Made by a program: the position numbers and the translations under genes. From assembly GCA_038503075.1 (NCBI GenBank), contig JBCAML010000008.1, positions 806,001-870,000 on the forward strand: a DNA stretch of 64,000 nt, in the 5' to 3' direction. This document shows, piece after piece, positions 12,760 to 26,246 of this stretch. Origin of the DNA: Gyromitra esculenta. Lineage: Eukaryota; Ascomycota; Pezizomycetes; Pezizales; Discinaceae. Under the pieces are notes generated by a model that saw only the letters and a list, made by a program, of their open reading frames with translations, did no database searches and was not told the origin of the DNA. The stretch's first letter is position 1, and the number at the start of each line of letters is the position of its first letter.

Positions 12760-14867
12760 ATGATGGTTGGAACATCTTCTACATCCGTGGTCACTGTTAC
12801 CACGCTCCTGCTTTCATGCTTCCTCCCAGAGGCATCGGCCTTTTGGCGTCTACCTTGCGGTAATCCGGTTGTTATCGAACGTGCAGACCCCATTGTAAAC
12901 CCCGGTGCGGTTTCTAGCCATTTGCACACCATCATGGGTGGGAACGGCTTCGATTTCACTATGGACTATAGCAAGGCCCGTGCTTCCACTTGCTCTACTT
13001 GCTCGGTCACGCAGGATCTGAGCAATTACTGGGTTCCTAGTCTCTTCTAGTAGGTTTTACCAAGACTATCTCTAAAATGGTTTTCAGCAATCTCATTCTA
13101 ACGTCTATCATAAAAGTGCTGCCAAAAATGGAACCTTTCACCCTGTCCAGCAAAACGGGGGGGCATTGATTTATTACTTGTATGTTTTCTCTAGATCCTC
13201 TTGGGAGTTATCGTCCTAACTTGTAATTCTTAAGGCAACGCCGTGCCACCGATGATGAAAAGCTATACGCCTTCCCGGAAGGCTTTCGCATGCTTGCGGG
13301 TGACCCTATGCTTCGATCATTCTCTGATACTCTAGAGCAAAAGGCCATCAATTATGCATGCGTTGACTACAGCGGAGGAGGTGGACCGGAAACTAACGGA
13401 TTTCCCACCAAGAACTGCCCTCAGTATGCCTCAACGTTCTTTTCTTAGCAGTATTTAATACTAATACATGCAACAGAGGTCTACGCCTTCAAGTCTTCTT
13501 CCCTAGCTGTTGGAATGGCAAAGATTTGGATTCTCCGGATCACAAGTCCCACATGGCTTATCCCGATGGCGTTAATAGCGGTAAATGTCCACCAACGCAC
13601 CCGAAACGCTTCATCTCAATCTTCTACGAAGTCTTATACAATGTCGACGATTTCAAGGACCAGTGGTATGATGGCAAGCAGCCATTTGTGCTTGCTAGCG
13701 GCGACCCAACTGGCTTTGGTAACCTACCCATGTGCTCAAAACCGAACGAGTTTTTTCTAACTCTATATATTAGGACTCCACGGTGATTTCGTGAACGGCT
13801 GGGATGTTAATGTTCTCCAATCAGCCGTCGATAACTGCAATGCCGACTCTGGTGTCATCGAGGAATGCCCATACTTCAAATACTTCACCAGCCAAGCCAT
13901 CAGCGATTGCTTTCTCCCTCCACGCGTCGATGAGAAAACCGATGGATGGATGGATAAGCTTCCCGGATGCAACCCAATTCAGGCGGGCCCAGGGCGTGCT
14001 GTCGCGAACTCCGGGTGCGGTGCTCCTACGACAATTGGATCACCCCAAACGTATTCCACGGATGTTTCGAGCAGAGGGTGGAGTTATCTTGGCTGTGCTA
14101 CGTATGTCTTTGTATTCCTCCTTCACTTGTTTCCTTCATCAAAAATTTTGGCTCTTAATCTCTCCCAACTTGATAGGGATGATTTAAATTCTCGTACTCT
14201 CCCTATTCGAACTGGCGCCGATGATATGACCGTCGAAAAGTGCATCGATTATTGTGTCAGCCAAGGATATTCTTACGCTGGCACTGAATACGGAAGTGAG
14301 TGTTATTGCGGAAACAACCCTCCTGCTGCAGATCGCATGATCCAAGCCAAATGTATGATGCCCTGCGCCGGTAACTCCACTGAGATCTGTGGCGACAGCC
14401 AGAGATTGTCAGTCTATAAGAAAGGAGGTGTTGCAAGCACGGTCAAATCCACCACACCAGCGACTACATCAGCTACTTCCACAAAGACGATTGCAACCAG
14501 TACCCCCACCTCTACAGCATCCGCTACTCCTGCTGGCTGGGTCTCAAAGGGCTGTTGGGTAGATCCTGTTAATCCTCGGGCCCTCACAACCGTTGGATAT
14601 TGGTTGGAAAAGATTACCACTTCCGGATGTATCCAGTACTGCGACTCCCAAGGCTTCAAATACGCCGGAACTGAATATGCTGGACAATGCTTCTGCTCAT
14701 CTACCCTTGATGGTGGAAATGCCGCGCCAGATTCTGAGTGCAACATGCCCTGCGAAGGTAATGCTAAGGAGACATGCGGTGGAAGTGCTAGATTGTCCCT
14801 TTTCGAAAAGACTGGTGCGAAGAAGCGGACTCGTCGTGCTTTCCGCCATCACCACAACAATATCTAG
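12760..14867 (+). CDS. secreted DUF1996 protein with two WSC domains
   Basis: Six exons join in frame: 12760-13049, 13117-13179, 13235-13423, 13477-13718, 13774-14101, 14177-14867, giving 600 residues. Introns are 53-75 bases and two have a clear CTAAC branch site. The N-terminus is a signal peptide (TTLLLSCFLPEASA). A DUF1996 domain follows at about residues 28-320, with family signatures ADPIVNPG, HLHTIMGGNGF, NYWVPSLFY, FPEGFRMLAGD and FPSCWNGKDLDSPDHKSHMAYP. Two WSC domains come next, at about residues 340-440 and 470-580, each with the Cys pattern seen in CIDYC...YAGTEY...CYCG...CMMPCAGN. A Ser/Thr/Ala-rich linker (about 14430-14535), probably O-glycosylated, separates them. No C-terminal membrane or GPI signal is visible; the protein ends in a basic, His-rich tail. 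WSC domains are thought to bind carbohydrate, so an extracellular or wall role is likely; the function of DUF1996 is not established. Confidence 0.92.
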
Positions 14868-17800
14868 AGGCCCTCTAGAAAGGCGCGCGTATATCTAGCT
14901 AGGCCTTCGGCTTGGATACTGAAATTTCCTTCTCTTTATGTAGATTGATTAAATTCTTTCTTCTGTTCCTGTCACTCGCTTAGGTCTAAGTTTTGTACAG
15001 TTCTTATCTTTTGGGAATATACTTTTTCAACTAGGAGATGCGAACTCTTCCTTTTTTATCTTGCAGGGGTGTTCCTGTATTACACGACTCAGTAAAACAA
15101 AATATGCAAGAGATTCAATTCAATACTAAATTTATTTTTTTCGGTTTTTCTGTGACATTTGTACCGCTACGACCACCCAAGTATTTTTGGAGACCCAAAA
15201 TGGCTATTATGATTCAGACCTACAGACAATCCAGCGAGACTTAAGCTCCCACTCCAAAAAGAAAGCCAATAACTGCAGTAAACGGCCCGTATTTATATAT
15301 GCTCCTTTGTTCTACTCTTTCATAAATTTGGGACTCCCAATCACCTTATCGTTCTCACCTTCGGGTTGCATGTACCTAATGAATAAACAACAGCAACCTT
15401 ATCGGTCTCCCTAGCCTACCATTTGCCAACACGAGTGAGTGTTCATGACGAAATACTGTCAAACAACGATACGTGTGTTTTTCAGGGATGGAAGATGCGT
15501 GGCTACGGCCACAATAGCTTTGAGAAATATCCCATCAAAGCTCTATCGCTGCAGAAAAATCTTCGGTTATCCTATTTTGAGACTTTCGAAGAGTAGAAAG
15601 GGCTGAGCTATGAACTCCGGGGCCTTAGACTATTGCCCATGCGGTTGAGATTCAGTTACCATCATCGATTTTTGGAACATACTTAAATTCATGTATAGGC
15701 ATTAGTGAGGACTTACATAGCACAGGGCAGAGACAACGCTATGCGCAATATTAAGTACGCAAGTTGCCATTAACTAATATTTATACATAGCTCATCAAGG
15801 GTAGATTAATTCCACGTGTAGCTGGAGTATTTAAAGTTATCTATGTATTCGTTTATTTGGTGTATGAATCGAGCGAAGTCTAGGATACAGATAAATTATT
15901 AATTCCGCCAGCGTTTCTAGGAATCCTGTTACAGTTCTATTCCATTCGCCATGAGCAGCGAAACCCTGACATGGCATTAATGTGCAAGTGCCACACACGG
16001 ATGCACAATATACTCGGGTGTAGGGTAAGTCTTGTGACAGGCGGCCGAGCGAGTAAGAGGTCCAAATTTATCTTCCCCCTCCACAGCTCCCTGATCATGA
16101 GAGGCCTAACACAAATTCCTAGTAGATCAAGGATGGGATGTATTATAAACAGAGTTAGTGGGCAAAAGTATGAAATTCAGACAAGCTTGAACTTGCCGAG
16201 AAAAGAACTGCGCCGCTATCTGTCACCAGTCTTACCTTACACCCTAGTAAAGTTTACGAAGCTAGTATCTTGTGATTTAGTTACCATCTTTACTCCGTAA
16301 AGACCAAAGGCCAAGGGTAAACTAGAAAAAACACCTTTTTAACACATATACAGTCTTTTAACGACTGGAAAGAAATCACACTACAATATTCAATTCTAAA
16401 ACTAGGACATTGCCTTACTTCTTCTAGTACTACTAAGCTAGTAAGTCGTACACTTATAAGGTTTAATAGCTCTAAAGAAAATCTCGGAACCATCCAAAAG
16501 GCAGACCCCGTTTACATTGCTAACGCCAAGATGGGAAGGAGCTCAAACAATTACACAAGAAATATAATGTAGTTATTGCGCAAAGACTTATTAAAAAGCA
16601 AAGATCTAGACAGTGTCCCTAGAGATGTAAACTTCCCAAAATATCTTGATGCGGCTTTCCTGTTTTATACATAGGTTTTGGATTACTCAGCGGGTATTTG
16701 GGGTATGCAGGTATTACTTTGAGCGCCGGTCGATTAAGCACACCGTGGAGCTCTCAGATCTTACTGGTTAGGTCGCTGAGTATAAAGGAGCTTTTTCTCC
16801 TGAGATTGAGAAAGTAGACGAGCTACAGAACTATATCGAGTGATAACGTGTGAGTTATAGTGGGGGGTTGAATAACCTCTTCTTCCCACCGATCAGCAGA
16901 GAATGTCTTCACATCGTAGTATTACTAAGCTATGATTAATTCCAGCTATGACGTTTAGATACTTACATAAATCAACACGATCAACGAATGGTTGAAAAAA
17001 GCAAAACCGAATGCATGCATGATAAACATCAGAAGTATGATAAAGCAGGGGCAGTTCCTCAGGCTCTGGGCCTGATGGGGTCGGCAATTTTAAGTTTTTT
17101 GGTGCGTCCGAGCTGACACGTATCCTCTCATCAGCCACCAATTGCTGTTGGGGATCTCCAAGATGAACCATCGCAGAAAAAGAAAACAACGGCCGAAAGA
17201 CAAGAGAGAGAAAAAAGCAAGAGGAGGCACGGGTTGGTGCAACCCAAATGGCGACCACGCCGCGGGTTCAAGTCTCTCGAGATCTCGACGAGTATAAGAT
17301 CCCAGATCAATGCACTTGGAAGCATTATGAATCTGCACTGCCACGTCAAACACGGGATCCGGAGGGAGAGAAAATAAAATGCTAAGGGTCAGGATCAATT
17401 GCCCTGCCGAAGTAGTAACCTACAGCCGACCACAAAGCCAAATAAAAGGGGGGTATGAATAATCCATTGGACGTGCTAGTTATTTGAGAATATCAGTTGC
17501 CTATGCATATTCGTGGAAAGTGTAGAGGAAAAGAAAAAGGCTCTCTGATGTCGCAAGCCTAGGTGGCTGATAAGCCAGTGGTGTGGGGGCGAGCTAGAGA
17601 ACCGTGCGCATGGGAGTGTGCTTGACTAACGGGGAAATTCGGCCAGAGGATGGCCCCAGCGCTCTGGGGGACAGTCTGTGGTTGGCAGTTTGGATGGTAT
17701 GGCTTAGAATCTGCACTTATTGTAGAATTAGCAGATATCTAGAGCAACTACACAAGAGATGCGGGATATCAGTCACCCGCGGATCCTTAGAGGAAGCTGG

Positions 17801-20800
17801 TACTGCGTTTCCTTTTAGGTGCATCTCAGAGGGTGAGAGTTGGGGATATTCCATGTCGAAATAGTAAGAGAAGACAGGAGTAGGCACCATGGCTGAGGTT
17901 CTGGACATCCTCTACTCTACCCTGTCCACGCCTCGCTGCAGGAAAGGTTACGGTATGGCAGTCACGTGCACTTGTGCTGCGAGTGATATTTTGTGAATCT
18001 TTCTCGGGCTTGTCCTCGCAACACTCATTTACCAAGGACAGTCCCCCCAAAATGAATCAGGGACCTATTGCTGTCTACAAACTCTCGAAGGTCGCATATC
18101 CATTCACCCGTAGCCTTGCTCCCCAAGACTAACCACCAGCACTCGCCTGGAATAACCAGTCGCCAGCTTTCTGGGCTGTCGGACTACCAACAGTGTTTCA
18201 CCGTGCGTCTTTCAACCTCCTATTTTTGGGGAAAACCCCAATCTAGAGTTGTTTTGTTTCATTTCGTGATCGCGAAAGCCAGGAAGCCAAGACGGAACCC
18301 GGAGATACTGCCGACTCGGGACTAAACACGGCAAGTTGATTAGTTAATCCCACTTTTCTCGCCCCGTGCATTTGCTGACCAAGGTCTAAGTAACCAGAAT
18401 CGTTCAGCCTGATAACTTAGACCCTCGCGGACCCAATGACCCGCGGAGAGAGCCCGAGTGTCGGGATCGTGTTGGGCCCCAAAATCCCACACGTATCTGC
18501 CGGTACCGAGGTATCTTGAAGCGAACAATGAAGTCACCTGGGCCCCAGGATCAGCTTTGCGTTGGACCTGCATTGCTTGGATGGAGAGAGGCTCGAGCTC
18601 AGGATCAGCACAGGCAGAGCGGTCCATATTCCGCTCTGGAGAAAAATATCTTGGTCCAAGGGCAGCTTTCCTGAAGTTCGGCATGCCGTCTTCGATTTGC
18701 AATTTCCTGAGGAACTTCGATTCTGCCCAGGCCGCTCACCGCCTCAGAGATAGGCGATGCGAGCTGAGAATTAGCTCGGCGACTACCAATTTAGTACCCA
18801 ACATCTACTGACGAGAAAGTAAAACCTTTTCTGTCCAGTACAAAGCAACAATTGCAGCTCTCCATCTACACAACCGAATCTTACTATCACGATAGCCATC
18901 AAGTAAGTAGGGAGTTGTGCCCCTGTAAATTAGAGGGCGTGGGCACGAAAGCTTTTTCCTGTTGCTTGTGTTGAATAAACTTTGTTTTCTTGATGTCTTA
19001 GTCAGACAGTTCTGTCAGCAAGTCGAGTCGTTTCTATCGCGCGTGTTTCAACCCTTATTATAACCACGTTATCACATGATTTGTCCGCTTCTTCCTCTAC
19101 TCTACTAATGACCTTTATTTGACGAACTCGCCTTGGTGTTTCGGCATTTCGTAAATTATCGAGGGTTTCCTGAGTCTTCATGAATCTCGAACCAAGGACT
19201 GAAATACATGAAGGTGGTTTTGAGCAAGGATGTCAGCAGCGGGAGAAATACGGGAGAAATTCTTGAAGTATACGCGTACAGGTTAAGTCGTTCCTTCCAG
19301 AATTCAAAGCCAAACTCCCATTGTCGGACTCCACGCTTAAATCGGCTATGTTTGGTTAAATAGATACTTCGAGTTTGGATGACGTGGTAGGAGAAAATAA
19401 TTGCCCTGCCACTTTGAGAATTGTTTTTCGCGGCTGTGGCTCCGAGGGTGGTTCGAGATTAATCGCTGTTCACGATACAGACGGATAAGTGTGTGCACCA
19501 GAGGTTCGGTAAATTGAAACCCGGGAGAACAATAACAATCCCAGGCAAAACCAGAAAAACTGTCTTAAAATGGATCAGGACTAGGTACCGTGCTGGAGTT
19601 GTCGCGTATGTGCATAGGATGGTTTACTGTAACTCTTGAGTTACAGCGCGTTAGGTAAAACAAGTAGAGAGTTTACAGTAGAGGGGGCTTTCCAACATGA
19701 AGAAGTGCATATATGTGCATTCTTCACACACTTAATGTAGGTACCTACAATGGAGCACATTCGGGTATTTTGTGAGACCCCGAGAAGCAGAGTTTTTTTT
19801 TATTACCTTCTTCACGCTGATTGGTAGCTTCGAGTCGATACCACGCATACGTGTCTCGACCAGTAAGTTATGCATTCTCGCGAAGACTGAACTGTAGAGA
19901 GAAAAAAACCATTCTCAATCCACCTGTCATTCGCCACCTAACGAGATACTCCATGCGTTTTGGAGTTTGGAGGTCCTCAGTATGCCAACTGTCCCTGAGC
20001 TGCATGAGTTTAACGCCTTCCCCTTCCTCCCCCTGCCCCCGCTTTGACCACTGAGCGGAGACCCCAGACCTTCGGTGCAGCTCCAAGGCTTGTAACACAG
20101 CATGTTCGCTGGCTGGGTGGGGATGCATTGCAAGTCTTCTCTGCTTGGCGCTTGCTGGCCATCCAGTTTCCACCATGAATCGTTTTCTCGTGTTCTAGGA
20201 AATCCCTTGTCCGACGACTCTTTGAGTGCAGAGAGCCAGACGGCCGATGCAAGTCATCCGCTGTCACTTTCTTCTTAAAACCATCTATTCCCACCCTCGT
20301 TACTGTATGTTATGCCCTTGCTTTCCCAGGGTAATTGGAGAGCCTACACATGCTGGAGGGGTTGTTTATTTGGTGTTTAGAGGAACAGTACTCTTGCTCC
20401 TAGCTAGCTAATAGGAGAGGTCTGCCCAGCTTCTTCTCATCCAAAAGCCCAGCGAAGGGACCTTCCGTCCCGTCGTCACATTTTCTGTCCTCGCCCTCGA
20501 GAACATCTGTTACTAGTTAGTGTACACCTCGTTTCGTGCCATTCACCGTTGTGTCGGATCACGCGTATTCTATTCGTGTAGACCTGGATCCAGTATCGTT
20601 CTCCGATCGCTCGTTTATTTTATTTTATTTTTTTCCCGCCTGGTCTGACAGCTTGCTTGATTGCTTGCTCGGGCAAAGAAAGGCTTGCTGGTACAAATAT
20701 ACATACATACATATGCGAAAGAGAGAGAGAGAACTGTACAGCCGTACGTCTATACGCCCATAAACACGGCCAACCAGCGTCCCAGCCTCCAGGGTCTTAC

Positions 20801-21316
20801 TGAAAGCCCTAACTAAACGCTGCAGGCTATTGTTGATCCGCTCTCTTTCCCTTGCTTCCTATTCTTTTTTACTTCCCACCTTCATCCCCGTTTAAACGCG
20901 GCGGTTCAACAGGCACTGCACTCAACGGCCTCATAAAGTTCATAATCGCCCCATCGTCTCCTGCATGTTGCTTGTTCTAGGACGATCCCGAACGGAGTGA
21001 CAAGGGGAGCTGTTTTTGAATTTGCCAACGTGGAAGTGGGAAGGGAAGGAAAGGTACGATACGACATCTATTGGGAGGGAAAGGCCCAGGCCAGGCCGTA
21101 TCCTTTTAGAGAGCGCTGTGGGGTTGGAAGAAAAAAAAAAAGGCAATACAATAATACGAAAGCAGCACGAGAACGATAAGGAAGGTAACCTTTATGATAT
21201 AGTCTCCTTGACGGCCTTTTTTCTTTTTATATTTTTATATTTTTTCATTTCGTCGTTGAAGCTTGTCGCCAGCTGTCGCCAGCTGTATTATTGGTGGGGT
21301 TCTGGGAAAACGAGAT
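14868..21316. other. 6.4 kb gene-poor region
   Basis: It begins with a probable 3' UTR. No supported gene follows. A faint LINE reverse-transcriptase-like phrase occurs at 16675-16704. A 20-base near-perfect palindrome lies at 19627-19646 (CTGTAACTC-TT-GAGTTACAG). Simple repeats appear near 20613-20640 (TTTTA) and 20700-20735 (ACAT then GA). From about 20400 the sequence becomes pyrimidine-rich, with long T and A tracts, which suits a long promoter and 5' leader for the gene that starts at 21317. The moderately GC-rich patch at about 18340-18800 has overlapping ORFs on both strands but no domain I recognise. Confidence 0.45.
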
Positions 21317-23504
21317 ATGGTATCAACGAGTTCAGCGGCTCCGGCAGGTCATCGCCGTATATCTTCATTCAGAACTTCGACTTTCAATTTCTTCAAAGGC
21401 AGCAGTAACAAGGGCTCGCTGCATTCTTCTGGGAGTATACGGCGAAACGAGCTGACTATTAGCAATCCGTTACCTTATACCGAGGAGAACGTTTCGCCAA
21501 CTACTCGGAGTCCCCCCAGTAGGGCTGACACTGAGCCTATACCGTCCGAGAAATCTTCTCATCGTCATAAGTTTCCAGCCGCTGGTATATTTGAGATTGC
21601 GCCCAGTCGAGGATTTGTGCAGGCGCGTAATAGGCGGGGATCATCATCCGTGGTTAACGAGGAAGAAGAACACGGGGAAGGATCAATTACAGTGGGTATG
21701 GATCTGCGAGATCTATCGCCGTCGAGGCAGACGCAGACCGATGCGGAGAGCAGCATAGACGATAGGAGAGCAGCAGCTCCATCGGCGAGGAGCAAGACGA
21801 AGGGTGCGAAGTTTAAAATGGCTGCCTTGAGCCTTTTGAGACGAAGGAGTAACAATAACCTACGACGAGCATATGTAGACCCAGCCGATGAACGATACGG
21901 AATGAATGATGATCGAGAACCCTTCATTGTAAGTGTTTACTTGTAGATATTACTTAGCGCGGTACTGATGCTAATTCCCATTACAGGAGCCGCTAATGGA
22001 CCCTGACTTTATCGATTCCGTACATGCCCCTTCTAGCAGACTATCTTCACAATCCACAGTCCGCCCTACACCTGCACAGAAATCTTCCGGTTTCAAATTC
22101 GCATTTTCTCCCCGCAGTCACAATCGACAAGTTCTTACGAAGCAACCGCCAGTGGATACACGAAGACCCCGACGCGCCACAGTGGCGAGCGTTGTTTTCG
22201 ATGCAGCTCTCGCCCGCGACCCGGAACGACCCCGAACATCAGTATGGTCTACTCTTTCACCAAGGCCTTCTAGCAGTCAATCTGTCATACCCAAGAATAT
22301 ACAGTCAGAAGAAGAAGAAGGACCTGGTGGCTTTTTGAATGGTGGGTCAAATGGTGGGGCTGGTGGTGGCCTATTTCCCAGACCCGCTAGTTTGCAGCGA
22401 CATTGGAGTGATGGGCCACGGCACACACGTGACACTAGTGTTGTATCAGACGCGAATCAATCTCAAGAAAATGCCTCTAATCGAACAAACCAAGATCCGG
22501 GTGGGGTACAGCCGTTAAGTTTTGGAGGCATGCTCAATGGCTATAGCAGTATGAAAATTACAGAAGCTGTTACTTTGGAGACCAGAGTAAGAGAATTGGA
22601 GGATCAGGTTGCAACTCTGCAAAATTTCATCGCCCAGCCAGATTTTCGACCTGGCCGGCGGAATTTCTCTACGTCCACCGCACCTGAACACCCGCTGGAC
22701 CAGAATAATCTTAGCGTTCCGAGAATTACGAAACGTACCTATTCAATATCTTCCGCTGGATCTTCAGACAAAGTTGATAGTTCTGAATTCCCTGGCACTC
22801 CTAAAAATTTAGGTCCACCTCCGCGGCCTGGAGATCAACCCCCACATGCCGCGCAAAGGCGGGAAGAGACATTGCAGGTACTTGAGGGCAACAGAATAAA
22901 TGTGGGGAGCAAGCGGGATACTTCATCTACTATCAGACCTAATAGGTCACCATCGCCGGCCCCAGGTGTCAGCCTTGCGGAATATAAAGGACTTGTGGTA
23001 CTAGTTAAACGAGAGCAACGCGCGCGGCGAAAGCTTGAAGCCCAGATTTCAAATCTCCAGGAGCAAATGGCTTTGGTTCTTCACCGCCAATTGCTGTCGA
23101 GCGGGAGCCCAACAGCTACCGATGGCTCTGCCAGCAGGCTGAGGTCAGACTTCAACAGTATTCGACGGAAAACCAGCAGCGAGGTGCCAACACCAGATAC
23201 CACTCCGCCACGAACAAGCCCTACAAACTACCATGCAATCCCAGGAAGTTTATTCACCAGCTTTGATAACGGTTTGATGATTGACGAAAGCGACTATGAA
23301 AATGATGGGGAAAGTTTATTTATCGGTGTTGACGCCGATGATAATGAAGTTTGGGAGACTCCGGCAGAAGAGAGGGAGAGTATGCTCCACGATAGCGATA
23401 GCGATAGGGTTTTTAGGGAGACGATATCTGCGTTTCCTTCTCCGCAACCAAGAACTATGAGCTTGAGCCAATTAACTCACAAGTCATCACTTGCTACGCG
23501 ATAA
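21317..23504 (+). CDS. unrecognised low-complexity coiled-coil protein
   Basis: Two exons, 21317-21928 and 21987-23504, join in phase across a 58-base GT-AG intron (GTAAGT donor, TTACAG acceptor) to give 709 residues. I do not recognise a family. The N-terminal half is rich in Ser, Arg and Pro and largely disordered. A coiled coil is likely around 22560-22640 (VTLETRVRELEDQVATLQNF) and another around 22980-23100 (KREQRARRKLEAQISNLQEQ). The C-terminal part is acidic, then Ser-rich. No signal peptide or membrane segment is seen in this frame. The ATG at 21317 was chosen as the first in-frame ATG; the frame extends 5' of it without one. The long pyrimidine-rich leader suggests a regulated or abundant transcript. 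A scaffold or cytoskeleton-linked role is only a guess from composition. Confidence 0.75.
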
Positions 23505-25410
23505 CATTGAGATAGATCCTTCCTTTCGGCACATATCACCTATACAATATATCTTATCGATCTTCTCGGGGGCTGCTCCGTCTCCTCAATACTTCACACT
23601 CCTGTATAATATTGCGATACGTTTGCTGTTTAGAATTGTTTTCGCTGCATTTCTGGGATTATTTCTGGGCGGTTTCATTTTGGTTTTAGCGTCAATTTTC
23701 TTTTCTTGGATCTCCCCCTTATTCTTTCCCTTCGCTAAATATTTTTTTTTTCCTCCTGCAATTCTTCGTATATTTTTGGTAGTCTTGCATACGATAACTT
23801 TTCGGGGATTTCCTTACATATTTTGTGCAAAGGCTCTTTTTTTCTTTCCAGATAATATTGGGTCAACCTGAATGGGTTCAGGTCGAGCATTTCTTTATTC
23901 CATTTTATTTCTTTTTACTTATTTCACTGTGCTGTGGAGAGACCCACAGGCATGACATTCTTCACATCCGGGCAGTTTTATTCGCCTTTGTGGAAAAACT
24001 ACTCGGAGTACGCATACGAGCGTACACAAAAGAATACGCCGAAAACCCACCCTCCCAAAAACTAGTCTCCTATTAGAGGCTCCTCGTTTTGTTTAGGCGG
24101 CGGCTGAAGATTGGAGAAAAACGTCGAGAATATCAGCTGCGCATGGGAATGGGTCCAGAAGGATGAGGCGCATGCATGCTATCGATCGATTGAGGAGGGG
24201 AAGGAAAGATACGGACCGACCCTAGGGATTGCTTTTTCTTGCCTGCATGTGCGCAGCGTTTTTTTACCTTGTAACTGTTTCAGCGGTTTTTCTTATTATT
24301 CCCTTGCGTTTTATATCAGGTGATACTGGCATTTTGGTGGCATTTTTCCTTTGTAACATTATGGTTGCATGTTGACGGGCGCTGGGTTGATTGAAGGGTA
24401 TGAATATTGTAATGACGGGAATGCATACTCTACTGATAAATGAACATACATGTATTTATGATATGGCAACTCACGTATCGCACGAACACTACTTTTTACA
24501 GGTGATAAAAAGTCCGTCTACCAAAGCTTTTATTTATATACAGTACTGGAGTATTACCGTATTTTAACATACATACGATGCCAGCCAGAAACCCCTCACT
24601 CAGGACTGTCCGTGTTTCTCGGTGAAGACTGATTCCGAAGCCACGGCAAGATAGGGCGAAGAAAACACCTTAGCGTCGGCTTGGGCACACGTTTATGCGG
24701 GAGTCGACTATGTGTACCTGCATAGCCGGAAGAGCGTGACGTATGTTCGAGTATCTATAAATCTTTATGTGCTGCGGCAATGAACCATTTTCAAGTACCG
24801 CAGAGTGCCAATATGCAGAGTGACAGGAGAGCAAAGTAGGGGGGTAATCAGGTACCGTTCTTAGCATACGTGTAGGTGCTTGGTCAGGGAACCGGGAACC
24901 GAGCCAAACCTGGTCTGTACTTTTTTTCCTCAACCGTCTCACAGTAGTGATTCACGTACATATGCGAAAGGCAGTTAGTGAGAGAGACTTAGCGGTCCAA
25001 AACACCTCCATCGCAGGGGAAAAATCGCCAGACCCAATAATTCCAATATAATTCCAACTGTATTTTGAGGGGTACCAGGGGTTTGGATCACGAAACTAAC
25101 TGTGGCTAAGGGGCGCCATAACTTACCTAAAGCTAGTCTTTACCTGGCTTCTTCTATTTTGCTGAATATCAATGACAGATCGGTAACCTTTGTGACACCA
25201 TCCATGGGGTATCGCCTGTTCCCTGTATACTCAGCTTAAATGTTTCGAGACCACATTTCGAGCTTCGGGTACGTGCCTAGATAACTATAATTTTGCCTGT
25301 GCGAGTAGGGAAGATGTAGTGAAAAACGAGATAAAGGAATGAACTTCTATAAGTGGATATGGTATACTACAAGCCATATTCCAGCTTCTTGCTGTAACAA
25401 TAATTAACGT
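23505..25410. other. intergenic; T-rich 3' region with a hydrophobic ORF
   Basis: The first 600 bases are T-rich, probably the 3' UTR of the gene before it. One frame (about 23491-23871) stays open and translates to a very hydrophobic 126-residue string. T-rich DNA does this by chance, so I do not call it a gene. The remainder is AT-rich with nothing recognised. Confidence 0.5.
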
Positions 25411-26246
25411 TTATAGCTTTGCCCTATCCTGGCCTAATGCCGCAATGATAGGTGGATCCCCTTCTGGCAACAACGTCTCCCCCGTCAAATCCTCAAGCTC
25501 CCTCACAGCTCTCCACGTTTCTTCTAGCCCTACTCTGATAGTCTTTAACCCCACACCCTTTGCGGCCTTCAAATTCAACCCAATATCATCTAGAAATACC
25601 ACCTCCTCTGCTTTCTCAACACCAAGTCGCTTCAGAGCAAGTTCATATATTCCTTTCTCAGGCTTCCTCATCCCACTCTCGCTCGAAGATACAAATACGT
25701 CAAACAGTGACCTCAGCCTAGAATTGTCGCTGTATGGATGATCTTTCGGGTATTGGTAGTCGTTTGTTAGAGCACCGATTCTATATTTGCCCGTTTCTCG
25801 CAGTCTGCGGATCGCCGTGATGATGTAAGGGTCGAACGTGCGCGACGTTCGCATCATTTCCCAGAACAAATACTCCCCGTCGATGTTGGGTCGTCCGTTC
25901 GGCGTGATACCCCGCTCGGCGTGGAAGGATTTCCATATCGAGGGGTTTGTGAGATCGGCGGTAAAGTGGATGAAGAAGGTTGAATCCATGGGTATTTCAC
26001 CCCGCTCAAGTTTATGCCAAGCGCCATGGGGCGAGGTGTTTACGATCGCGTAGTTTATGTAGCCAGAAGGAATCCCTTGCCTCTTCTCGTAGTCACGGAT
26101 GGCGAGCATTGGTGAAAGGACCTAAATAGACCAACAGTGAGCACTTGACGACTCAGATATAAGGGCACAGGACGGAACGGGGGAGGCCATACGCAGACAC
26201 CACCGACATCGAAAAGACAAGCCTTGATGGGGGGCCTTGGAGACAT
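25411..26246 (-). CDS. HAD-superfamily hydrolase (epoxide hydrolase N-terminal / ACAD10-like phosphatase type)
   Basis: Two exons on the minus strand, 26246-26193 and 26121-25411, join in phase 0 (GT at 26192, AG at 26123-26122) to give about 254 residues. All four HAD motifs are visible: motif I CLFDVGGVC near residue 10, motif II as ALTNDY, motif III Lys in GMRKPEKGIYELAL, and motif IV as VFLDDIGLNLKAA. The form DVGG, with Gly at the position of the second motif I Asp, is typical of the subgroup related to the phosphatase half of soluble epoxide hydrolase and to the ACAD10 N-terminal domain. That subgroup includes active lipid-phosphate phosphatases as well as members of unknown activity, so I name no substrate. 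A cap-like helical region lies between motifs I and II. No targeting signal is evident. The gene appears intact. Confidence 0.88.

Noticed and set aside
16675..16704. Translation VLDYSAGIWG, as in LINE reverse transcriptase C-terminal regions
   Set aside because: Only ten residues, with stops all around; too short to call an element.
17253..17275. GGGTTCAAGTC, like a tRNA B box
   Set aside because: No matching acceptor stem or A box around it on either strand.
18340..18811. Overlapping ORFs on both strands in a GC-rich patch
   Set aside because: No domain, no intron signals, and opposite-strand openness is typical of GC-rich non-coding DNA.
19627..19646. 20-base inverted repeat CTGTAACTC-TT-GAGTTACAG
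   Set aside because: Could be a dimeric protein site, but it is single and in gene-free DNA; no basis for a call.
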